A stretch of DNA of 14,797 nt. Source: Nocardioidaceae bacterium (GTDB lineage: Bacteria; Actinomycetota; Actinomycetes; Propionibacteriales; Nocardioidaceae). Below the pieces are notes generated by a model. That model was given only the letters and a program-made list of their open reading frames with translations. It ran no database searches and was not told the origin of the DNA. How positions within the stretch are numbered: the first letter of the stretch is position 1; every line of letters begins with the position of its first letter. Of this stretch, positions 1-5,639 are shown piece by piece. The DNA lies in assembly GCA_025966335.1 (NCBI GenBank), contig JAICRS010000050.1, positions 1 to 14,797 on the forward strand. The letters are read 5' to 3'. A program made the translations under genes and the position numbers.

Positions 1-147
1 CGGGACACCCTCGGACGCGGCCGCGGCGCACAGCACCCGGGTCTTGCCGAACTCGATGAGGCAGGATCCCTGCGCGTGGTCGAGCCAGTTGCGGGTGATC
101 GTGACGGGTCGGAGTTCGTCGGCTGCGCGTCCATCGGCTCGAGTCAT
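1..147 (-). CDS. rph: Ribonuclease PH, N-terminal part (runs off the window)
   Basis: Only the first 49 codons are present; the gene continues past base 1. The protein begins MTRADGRAADELRPVTITRN and continues through WLDHAQGS and FGKTRVLCAA to SEGVP, the characteristic N-terminus of RNase PH. This phosphorolytic 3'-5' exoribonuclease trims tRNA 3' ends and belongs to the RNase PH/PNPase fold. The ATG start is set by the conserved MTRxDGR opening. A TAGTGT element 7 nt upstream suggests a leaderless transcript. In related actinobacteria rph directly follows murI and the MBL-fold gene; here about 3.7 kb of two-component/ABC genes separates them, and a hairpin at 164-200 lies just upstream. Family assignment is secure; the catalytic part is not visible. 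Confidence 0.93.
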   Translation of the reverse strand, partial: MTRADGRAADELRPVTITRNWLDHAQGSCLIEFGKTRVLCAAAASEGVP

Positions 148-160
148 GGGCCCGACACTA
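148..160 (-). promoter_or_regulatory. Candidate leaderless promoter of rph
   Basis: On the minus strand TAGTGT (160 to 155) fits the actinobacterial -10 pattern TAnnnT and is followed by 7 nt and then the rph ATG. Transcription would start at or next to the start codon. No Shine-Dalgarno sequence lies in between. The same geometry recurs at several genes in this window. A private promoter makes sense because rph is cut off here from the murI operon. No clear -35 was identified. Confidence 0.5.
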
Positions 161-163
161 CCG

Positions 164-200
164 AGGCCCCTGCCCCGTCGTGACAACGGAGCAGGGGCCT
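164..200 (-). terminator. Strong hairpin, probable terminator of the ABC operon
   Basis: AGGCCCCTGC (164-173) is perfectly complementary in inverted orientation to GCAGGGGCCT (191-200). An inner CCGT/ACGG pairing (175-178 with 186-189) extends the stem around a 7-nt loop. It begins 20 nt past the permease stop codon and ends 3 nt before the rph -10 element. There is no U-tract, which is common for actinobacterial hairpin terminators. It probably stops permease transcripts before rph; an attenuating or insulating role is possible. Confidence 0.65.
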
Positions 201-219
201 CGCCCCCGTGGGGCCGCTG

Positions 220-999
220 CTACTTCACCTCGCGCCGCAGCACCCGGATGGTGCCCACCACGAACGGGAGCAGGACCCAGATCGCGAAGCCGCTCGCCAG
301 GTGCAGCCACTCGTCACTGCCCAGGTTCTGGTCCATGAACAACGGTTCCTGGGCGTAGGCGAGGTCGACCCACGGCCGGGCCTCGCTCATCGCCGACCAG
401 AAGCCGGCGAGGATGTTGAACACCGTCGGCAGCAGGAGGAAGGCGACGATCGCGCCGGCGGAGTTCAGCAGCACCAGCCCGAACGCGAGTCCCTGCAGGA
501 CCCCGATGGTCTGCAGCAGCGAGAACTTCGCGAAGTCATCGAGATCGATGCCCTGCCACGCGTCCGGGGCGCCACCGGCCAGCGTGGCCAGCGCGGCGAT
601 GGCGGTCGCGATCAGGATCGCTGCGAACCCGAACAGGAGAGCGGCGATCACCTTGGCCGTCAGCACGTGCCCGCGCACGGGCGTGAGCGTGAACGTGACC
701 AGGGCGGTGCGCTGGCTCCACTCACTGGTGATCAGCAGGATGCCGAGCACGGGCAGCAGGAGGCCCTGGGGGGTGGCGGTGACGCCCATGAAGTTGAGGA
801 AGGTGTGCTCGGACTCCGGGGCGGCGAAGGAGAAGATCGTGACGATCGCCGCGGTGATGAGAGCGATCGCGATCAGGAGCCACATCCCGGCCCGGGTGTC
901 GGCCATCTTGCGGAGCTCGACCCGGACCAGCCGGGCAAGGGGCACCTTCGGGGTCTGGGACAGGTCGAGCGATGCTCGTTCCTCGATGACGGCGGTCAT
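220..999 (-). CDS. ABC-2 type transporter permease
   Basis: 259-residue integral membrane protein. After a cytoplasmic N-terminus with a basic stretch (LARLVRVELRKMADTRAG, about 21-38) there are roughly six hydrophobic segments near 39-60, 78-92, 114-141, 160-178, 181-200 and 235-253, ending in a basic tail (RVLRREVK). This is the topology of ABC-2/DrrB-like permeases, which export small hydrophobic compounds, lipids or antibiotics; the substrate cannot be read from sequence. The phrase TSEWSQRTALVTFTLTP (91-107), between the second and third segments, resembles the conserved SEW..gT region of bacterial ABC-2 permeases near resistance-type ATPases. Its ATG overlaps the stop of the upstream ATPase gene (ATGA), so the two are translationally coupled. 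The two-component genes run divergently upstream and probably control the pair. Confidence 0.85.
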   Translation of the reverse strand: MTAVIEERASLDLSQTPKVPLARLVRVELRKMADTRAGMWLLIAIALITAAIVTIFSFAAPESEHTFLNFMGVTATPQGLLLPVLGILLITSEWSQRTALVTFTLTPVRGHVLTAKVIAALLFGFAAILIATAIAALATLAGGAPDAWQGIDLDDFAKFSLLQTIGVLQGLAFGLVLLNSAGAIVAFLLLPTVFNILAGFWSAMSEARPWVDLAYAQEPLFMDQNLGSDEWLHLASGFAIWVLLPFVVGTIRVLRREVK

Positions 1000-1895
1000 G
1001 CCACTACTCCTTCGCGCTGGGTGTCTGCGGTGAGCTGCAGGAACATCTCTTCGAGCCCGGCGCCGTCGGCGGGACGCAGCTCGATGAGCGTCACACCCGC
1101 GGCGGCCGCGACCTTGCCGACCTGGACCGGCTCGGCGTCGGTGCGGAGCCCTGCGTCACCCGACGGTGCCGCCTCGATACCGGACTCGCGCAGCGCCCTG
1201 GCGAGCATGTCCGCCTCGACTGCCTTGACGAACGTGCCTGCGGTCTGCAGGAGGTCCGCCTTGGTGCCCTGGGCCACGATCCGGCCGTTGCCGATCAGGA
1301 TCATCTCGTCCGCGATCACCTCGACCTCGTGCAGCAGGTGCGAGGACAGCAGGACGGTCCCGCCGCGGTTCGCGTAGTCACGCAGCAGTCCGCGCATCCA
1401 GTGGATACCGGCCGGATCGAGGCCGTTGGCCGGCTCGTCCAGGATCAGGATGGACGGGTCACCGAGCAGCGCGTGCGCGATGCCGAGTCGCTGGCGCATT
1501 CCGAGCGAGTAGTTGCGCACCCGACGCCTGGACTCGGCCGGGGACAGGCTGACCATCTCGAGCATCTCGTCCACGCGGCTCTGCGGCAGGCCCATGGTCT
1601 TGGCGCCGATGGTCAGCACCTCGCGACCGGTGCGGCCGCCGTGCTGGGCGGACGCGTCGAGCAGCACACCGACGTGCAGGCCCGGGTTCGGGATCTCGGC
1701 GTACCTGTGCCCGCCGACGGTGGTGTGTCCTTTGCTCGGGGCGGTCAGCCCCGCCATGATGCGCATCGTCGTCGTCTTGCCCGCGCCGTTGGGTCCGAGG
1801 AACCCCGTGACGGTGCCGGGCTTGCAGACGAACGAGACATCATCGACGGCGGTGAAGCCGCCGTACGTCTTCGACAGTCCTTCAACAGTGATCAT
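996..1895 (-). CDS. ABC transporter ATP-binding protein
   Basis: 299 residues from the ATG at 1895 (MITVEGLSKTYGG). Walker A is GPNGAGKTT (34-42), the signature helix reads YSLGMRQ (129-135), Walker B is ILILDEP (149-155) followed by ANGLDPAG, and the switch histidine is H186 in LLSSH. This is the DrrA/SagG-like ATPase class that pairs with ABC-2 permeases in drug or peptide export. The phrase VGVLLDASAQ near 76-84 is typical of the actinobacterial branch. The open frame extends upstream to 2060, but the conserved MITVEGLSKTYG start fixes the N-terminus; the extension would run into the kinase promoter. No Shine-Dalgarno is evident; CATCGT lies 7 nt upstream and could be a weak -10 for a leaderless message. 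The gene overlaps the permease by 4 bp. Confidence 0.9.
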   Translation of the reverse strand: MITVEGLSKTYGGFTAVDDVSFVCKPGTVTGFLGPNGAGKTTTMRIMAGLTAPSKGHTTVGGHRYAEIPNPGLHVGVLLDASAQHGGRTGREVLTIGAKTMGLPQSRVDEMLEMVSLSPAESRRRVRNYSLGMRQRLGIAHALLGDPSILILDEPANGLDPAGIHWMRGLLRDYANRGGTVLLSSHLLHEVEVIADEMILIGNGRIVAQGTKADLLQTAGTFVKAVEADMLARALRESGIEAAPSGDAGLRTDAEPVQVGKVAAAAGVTLIELRPADGAGLEEMFLQLTADTQREGVVA

Positions 1896-1950
1896 GGCGA
1901 CCACGATGCCGCGGTCCGGTGCCGCAGCACATCGTGCGCAGGGCTCGTCC

Positions 1951-1976
1951 TGGATAGACCAAAGTAGGGTCCGCGT
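1951..1976. promoter_or_regulatory. Candidate operator between ABC and two-component genes
   Basis: The 131-bp divergent region between the ATPase start (1895) and the kinase start (2027) contains an AT-richer island, TGGATAGACCAAAGTAGGGT followed by CC. It includes the inverted half-sites GACC-N7-GGTC (1957-1971). As the only obvious symmetric element in the region, it is a reasonable candidate for binding by the NarL-type regulator encoded at 3187-3843, which would then control both operons. This is inference from position and partial symmetry only. Confidence 0.3.
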
Positions 1977-2014
1977 CTCTACCCGCGTCGGTGTCCGGCG
2001 CGGCGCGACGGCCC

Positions 2015-2026
2015 TAGCCTGGTGCC
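2015..2026 (+). promoter_or_regulatory. Candidate leaderless promoter of the histidine kinase
   Basis: TAGCCT (2015-2020) is followed by 6 nt and then the GTG at 2027. There is no room for a ribosome binding site, so the message is probably leaderless. The same TAGCCT hexamer sits at the same distance before murI and pncA. Confidence 0.5.
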
Positions 2027-3190
2027 GTGCAGCATCCCTCCCCCGACCTCTACCAGCCACGGCTGGGCTGGAGGTCGCACGCGTGGCGGATCGCGGTCGC
2101 CCTGGTGGTCGGGGTCGGCAACTGGAGCACGTTCGCCGAGGACCAGTGGGAGGCGCAGCGCTCGCTGTTCTGGCTCGACCTGGGCCTGGGCGTGCTGGCG
2201 TTCGCGCTCATGCACTTCCGTCGGCGGTGGCCGTTCCCGGTGGCGATCGTGGTGACGCTGTTCGGGTTCTTCTCCGCGCTCGCAGCCGGTCCCGGACTGG
2301 TGGTCGCGGTATCGCTCGCGACCCGGCGCCGGTGGCCGGAGATCGTTACGATCGGCATCCTCGGCGTCATCGTCGGACAGGGCTTCGTCGTGGTGCAACC
2401 GGTGTCCGGGGAGGCCTGGTGGTTCACCCTCGCCGTCAACATCGTGGTCACCGTGGCGATCCTGGCCGTCGGCATGTACATCGGCTCGCGCCGGGAGCTG
2501 CTGTGGACGTTGCACGACCGGGCCGAACGAGCCGAGGCCGAGCAGGAGCTGCGGGTGGCTCAGGCGCGGTCCACCGAGCGGGCGCGGATCGCCCGGGAGA
2601 TGCATGACGTGCTCGCCCACCGGATCTCGCTGGTCAGCATGCACTCGGGCGCACTGGTCTACCGCACCGATCTGTCCGCGGAGGAGGTCGCCGCAACTGC
2701 GGAGGTGATCCAGGGCAACGCCCACCAGGCCATGGTCGACCTGCGCCACGTTCTCGGGGTGCTCCGGGGCGACGCCGACGAACCCTCCGCCGACCGTCCG
2801 CAGCCGACGTTCCGCGACGTCGCGGAGCTGGTCGAGGAGGCGACCTCCTCGGGGATGCACGTGGAGTACGACTCGACCGTGCCGGATTCCGCCGGAATGC
2901 CGGACCAGGTCGGCCGGACCGTGTACCGGATCGTGCAGGAGGGCCTCACCAACGCTCGCAAGCACGCGCCCGGCGCGCGCGTCACCGTGACCGTCGCCGG
3001 CGACAAGGAGCAGGGCATCGACGTCCGCCTGCACAACCCGTTGCCCTTCGGCCCGGCCCCGGGCCTCCCCGCGTCCGGGCTCGGGATCGTCGGCCTCACC
3101 GAGCGGACCGAGCTGGCCGGCGGCACCCTGCGCCAAGAGAGGGACGAGCACTCGTTCACCCTGCACGGCTGGATACCGTGGCAGACGTGA
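2027..3190 (+). CDS. Sensor histidine kinase, HisKA_3 (DesK/NarX-like)
   Basis: 387-residue membrane kinase. The N-terminal 150 residues hold about five hydrophobic segments (near 21-31, 48-62, 71-97, 106-124 and 134-152) with no large extracellular domain. A coiled linker (HDRAERAEAEQEL, about 163-175) leads to the HisKA_3 dimerisation helix with phospho-acceptor H193 in REMHDVLAHR. The ATPase domain has an N-box (EGLTNARKH, 305-313) and a glycine-rich box (GLGIVGLTER, 351-360). Short-loop sensors of this type often detect membrane stress or membrane-active compounds, which fits the neighbouring exporter; the signal itself is unknown. The GTG start follows a leaderless-type -10. The stop overlaps the response regulator start, marking a cognate pair. 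Confidence 0.92.
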   Translation: MQHPSPDLYQPRLGWRSHAWRIAVALVVGVGNWSTFAEDQWEAQRSLFWLDLGLGVLAFALMHFRRRWPFPVAIVVTLFGFFSALAAGPGLVVAVSLATRRRWPEIVTIGILGVIVGQGFVVVQPVSGEAWWFTLAVNIVVTVAILAVGMYIGSRRELLWTLHDRAERAEAEQELRVAQARSTERARIAREMHDVLAHRISLVSMHSGALVYRTDLSAEEVAATAEVIQGNAHQAMVDLRHVLGVLRGDADEPSADRPQPTFRDVAELVEEATSSGMHVEYDSTVPDSAGMPDQVGRTVYRIVQEGLTNARKHAPGARVTVTVAGDKEQGIDVRLHNPLPFGPAPGLPASGLGIVGLTERTELAGGTLRQERDEHSFTLHGWIPWQT

Positions 3191-3843
3191 CCACCGTCCT
3201 GATCGTCGACGACGACCCGCTCGTGCGGGCCGGTCTGGGTCTGATCCTCGGCGGCGCTCCGGACCTCGAGGTGGTCGCCGAGGCCGCGGACGGCGCCGAA
3301 GGAGTGGCCGAGGCCCTGCGGCACCGCCCGGACGTGGTGCTCCTGGACATCCGGATGCCCGGCATGAACGGGCTGGACGCCACGGCCCGGCTGGAGGCGG
3401 AGCCGTCCCCACCGAAGGTGATCGTGCTGACCACCTTCGACGCGGACGAGTACGTCGTGCAGGCGCTCGCCGCGGGAGCCAGCGGTTTCCTGCTCAAGGA
3501 CACGCCACCGCCCCGGATCGTCGAAGCGGTGCGCAACGTCGCCGCCGGTGAGCCGATGCTGTCTCCGAGCGTGACGGCCCAGCTGATCCGGCAGGTCGCC
3601 CGGGGCGCAGGCGCGTCCTCGACCCGGGCCAGCGAGGCTCGGCAACGGCTCGCCGTGCTCACCGACCGCGAGACCGAGGTAGCGGTCGCGGTGGGCCGCG
3701 GGCTGAGCAACGCCGAGATCTCCACCCAGCTGCACATGAGCGTGCCCACCGTGAAGGCACACATCTCGCGACTGTTCACCAAGCTCGAGGTGCACAACCG
3801 GGTTCAGATCGCGATCTGCGTCCACGACGCCGAGCTGGTGTAG
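3187..3843 (+). CDS. NarL/FixJ-family response regulator
   Basis: 218 residues. The receiver domain starts VLIVDDDPLVRAG with the acidic pocket, has phospho-acceptor D54 (VVLLDIRMPGMNG), switch T82 (VLTTFDADEY) and conserved K104 (GFLLKDTPP). The C-terminal LuxR-type helix-turn-helix begins LTDRETEV and continues through LSNAEISTQLHMS and TVKAHISRLFTKL. The start chosen is the GTG at 3187, whose GTGA overlaps the kinase stop and places the receiver three residues in; the in-frame GTG at 3178 would add three residues (MAD) and cannot be excluded. It is the partner of the upstream kinase and is likely to regulate the divergent ABC genes and its own operon. It converges on the MBL-fold gene with a 6-bp gap. 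Confidence 0.92.
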   Translation: MTTVLIVDDDPLVRAGLGLILGGAPDLEVVAEAADGAEGVAEALRHRPDVVLLDIRMPGMNGLDATARLEAEPSPPKVIVLTTFDADEYVVQALAAGASGFLLKDTPPPRIVEAVRNVAAGEPMLSPSVTAQLIRQVARGAGASSTRASEARQRLAVLTDRETEVAVAVGRGLSNAEISTQLHMSVPTVKAHISRLFTKLEVHNRVQIAICVHDAELV

Positions 3844-3849
3844 CTCTGC

Positions 3850-4611
3850 TCAGAGGTCGTAGCTCGCACCGGTCCGCGCGAGCTCGAGGCGCCCGTCGTA
3901 CGCCGGCCTCGCTTCCGCGAGCACCTCTTGCGGGTCGTGCCACGGCGGGATGTGCGTGAGCACGAGCATGCCCACCCCCGCAGCTGCGGCCGTCTCGGCG
4001 GCGTCCCGGCCCGTCATGTGCAGGTTCGGCGGGTTCTCGCCATCGGTCAGGAACGAGGCCTCGGCGAGCAGCAGGTCCGCGCCCTTGGCCAGGGACGTCA
4101 ACGCGTCGCAGGGGCCGGTGTCACCGGTGTACACCAACGTCGTGTCGCCGTCGGAGATCCGGAGTGCGTAGGCGGTGACCGGGTGGTCGACCTGCGTGAC
4201 GACGACGTTGAACGGTCCGAGCTGGACCGGCCCGGCCGCGTCGTACCCGCGGAAGTCGAACTCCTCGTTCATCCCCGGCTTCTCCGGGAGCCCGTAGGCC
4301 TTGGCCATCCGCTTCCCGGTGCCCCGGGGCCCGTAGACCGGGATCCTCGGCGCCCGCACGACCGGGTGGTACTTGCGCATCACGTAGTAGCCGCTGATGT
4401 CGAAGCAGTGGTCGGGGTGCAGGTGGCTCAGCAGCACGGCGTCGATGGTGAGCGGGTCGACGTACCGGTGCAGCGCGCCGAGTGCGCCGCTGCCGAGGTC
4501 GAGCAGGATCCGCCACGTCCGACCCTCGTGGTCCGCCTCCACGAGGTAGCAGCTGCACGGTGACTCCGGGCCGGGGTAGGACCCGGACCAGCCGACCACG
4601 GTGAGTCTCAT
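3850..4611 (-). CDS. MBL-fold hydrolase, Rv1339-like (candidate cyclic-nucleotide phosphodiesterase)
   Basis: 253 residues from the ATG at 4611 (MRLTVVGWSGS). It carries the metallo-beta-lactamase metal site: HLHPDH (63-68), H143 in QVDHPV, D164 in YTGDTG and H220 in LVLTHIPP, arranged as in RNase Z/ElaC-like proteins and class II phosphodiesterases. Its place immediately after murI matches M. tuberculosis Rv1339, which has been reported as an atypical cAMP phosphodiesterase. That makes cAMP hydrolysis the best-supported guess, but RNase Z-like activity is not excluded. The open frame continues upstream through murI in another frame; the true start is the ATG overlapping the murI stop (ATGA), so the genes are translationally coupled. 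The gene normally leads directly into rph, which here is displaced. Confidence 0.88.
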   Translation of the reverse strand: MRLTVVGWSGSYPGPESPCSCYLVEADHEGRTWRILLDLGSGALGALHRYVDPLTIDAVLLSHLHPDHCFDISGYYVMRKYHPVVRAPRIPVYGPRGTGKRMAKAYGLPEKPGMNEEFDFRGYDAAGPVQLGPFNVVVTQVDHPVTAYALRISDGDTTLVYTGDTGPCDALTSLAKGADLLLAEASFLTDGENPPNLHMTGRDAAETAAAAGVGMLVLTHIPPWHDPQEVLAEARPAYDGRLELARTGASYDL

Positions 4612-5414
4612 GCGCGGACCCAGGCGAACTGGTTGACCGACTGCATCTCCGGGCCCAGGAAGCGCCGGCCGATGCTCTCGAACTCGGCGGGCTGGCCGGT
4701 GGTCAGGAACCGGTGCACCGGCGTGCCGAGGTCGGGGTCGCGTTCGAGGCCGAGGCGGACCAGCAGCTTGTAGACGTCCTTCGCGGTCTCCTCGGCGCTG
4801 GACACCAGGGTGACCTGGTCGCCCATCACGTAGGAGAGCACGCCCGTCAGCAGCGGGTAGTGCGTGCAGCCGAGGATCAGCGTGTCGATGCCCCGGGAGA
4901 CCAACGGGTCGAGGTACTCGTGCGCGGTGCGGACCAGGTCGTCCCCGCCGGTCACGCCGGCCTCCACGAACTCCACGAACCGCGGGCACGCCTGGGTGTG
5001 CAGCGTGACATGGGGCGCTGCGGCGAACGCGTCGTCGTACGCCATCGAGTCGGCGGTGGCACGGGTGCAGATCACGCCGATCTGGCCGGTGCGGCTCGCG
5101 GCCACGGCCCGACGCGTCGCGGGCAGGATCACCTCGACGACAGGCACCGGATACCGCTCTCGCGCGTCCCGGAGCACGGCGGCGGAGGCACTGTTGCAGG
5201 CGATGACCAGAACCTTCACGCCTTGGTCGACGAGGTGGTCGAGGCACTCGAGCGCGTACTCGCGCACCTCGCCGATCGGCTTGGGGCCGTAGGGCTGACG
5301 CGCGGTGTCACCGAGGTAGAGCACCGGCTCGTGCGGGAGCTGGTCGATCACCGCCCGGGCCACGGTGAGTCCACCGAAGCCAGAGTCGAAGATGCCAATG
5401 GGTGCGTCTGCCAC
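4608..5414 (-). CDS. murI: Glutamate racemase
   Basis: 268 residues, normal family length. MurI converts L-glutamate to D-glutamate for peptidoglycan in the cytoplasm. Diagnostic segments are IGIFDSGFGG (6-15, with D10/S11 in the active site), YLGDTARQPYG (33-43), the first catalytic cysteine C73 in ACNSAS, and the second, C183, in LGCTHYPLL with H185. The GTG start at 5414 gives the conserved PIGIFDSG opening. TAGCCT lies 6 nt upstream, so the message is probably leaderless. The stop overlaps the MBL-fold gene. In mycobacteria the upstream neighbour is a rhomboid-like membrane protein gene (Rv1337); here that position holds a repeat-flanked gene on the other strand. Confidence 0.97.
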   Translation of the reverse strand: MADAPIGIFDSGFGGLTVARAVIDQLPHEPVLYLGDTARQPYGPKPIGEVREYALECLDHLVDQGVKVLVIACNSASAAVLRDARERYPVPVVEVILPATRRAVAASRTGQIGVICTRATADSMAYDDAFAAAPHVTLHTQACPRFVEFVEAGVTGGDDLVRTAHEYLDPLVSRGIDTLILGCTHYPLLTGVLSYVMGDQVTLVSSAEETAKDVYKLLVRLGLERDPDLGTPVHRFLTTGQPAEFESIGRRFLGPEMQSVNQFAWVRA

Positions 5415-5426
5415 CCGATCAGGCTA
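5415..5426 (-). promoter_or_regulatory. Candidate leaderless promoter of murI
   Basis: On the minus strand TAGCCT (5426 to 5421) is followed by GATCGG and then the GTG start of murI. There is no Shine-Dalgarno. The element is identical in sequence and spacing to those before the histidine kinase and pncA. Confidence 0.55.
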
Positions 5427-5517
5427 ATGGCACGGAGCTCGTGGGCACGCGCTCAAGCGACCGACGTCACCCTGCGACGGTCATCACGTTCCGAGTCGGG
5501 GGACTCCTCACCGCGCG

Positions 5518-5565
5518 GGTTGCGGAGCGCATTCCGCACCAGGCACGGGAGATCCTCCCCAACCC
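5518..5565. repeat. Left copy of a 48-bp quasi-palindromic inverted repeat
   Basis: The 48 bases match the reverse complement of 6596-6643 at 41 positions without gaps. The outer arms GGTTGCGGAG and CTCCCCAACC pair with one mismatch, so the copy is itself an imperfect palindrome that could fold into a hairpin. Conserved core words shared with the other copy include ATTCCGCACC and GGAGATCCTCC. It lies between the murI promoter and the start of the AbiEi/DUF559-like gene. It could be a terminal inverted repeat of a small mobile cassette, a REP-like element or a bidirectional terminator. Confidence 0.75.
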
Positions 5566-5627
5566 GACCTGGTGGCCGACCGTCCACAGGTCACGCCGGC
5601 TTCCCCCCGCTCGTCCCCCGACCACTC

Positions 5628-5639
5628 CATGCTCCTCGG
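5628..5639 (+). promoter_or_regulatory. Weak leaderless-type promoter of the AbiEi/DUF559-like gene
   Basis: CATGCT (5628-5633) is followed by 6 nt and the ATG at 5640. This is the spacing seen at other genes here, but the first base departs from TAnnnT. There is no convincing ribosome binding site. Confidence 0.3.

Noticed and set aside
208..1377. 389-codon open frame on the plus strand over the ABC genes
   Set aside because: It is antisense to two well-supported genes. Its product is low-complexity (rich in R, G, E, Q, H) with no domain, as expected for a GC-rich shadow frame.
1979..3412. 477-codon open frame on the minus strand across the kinase and regulator
   Set aside because: It is antisense to clear HisKA_3 and receiver domains. 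Its composition (P, R, G, H-rich) is that of a shadow frame.
3844..3855. CTCTG-CT-CAGAG palindrome between the convergent regulator and MBL-fold genes
   Set aside because: The loop would be only 2 nt and the stem 5 bp. This is too little to call a terminator.
5493..5506. GAGTC-GGGG-GACTC mini-hairpin upstream of the left repeat
   Set aside because: A 5-bp stem is expected by chance in such DNA, and no partner copy exists near the right repeat.
4713..5639. N-terminal extension of the AbiEi/DUF559-like gene through murI
   Set aside because: The extension is antisense to murI and has no recognisable domain. The ATG at 5640 starts exactly at the conserved AbiEi-like N-terminus.
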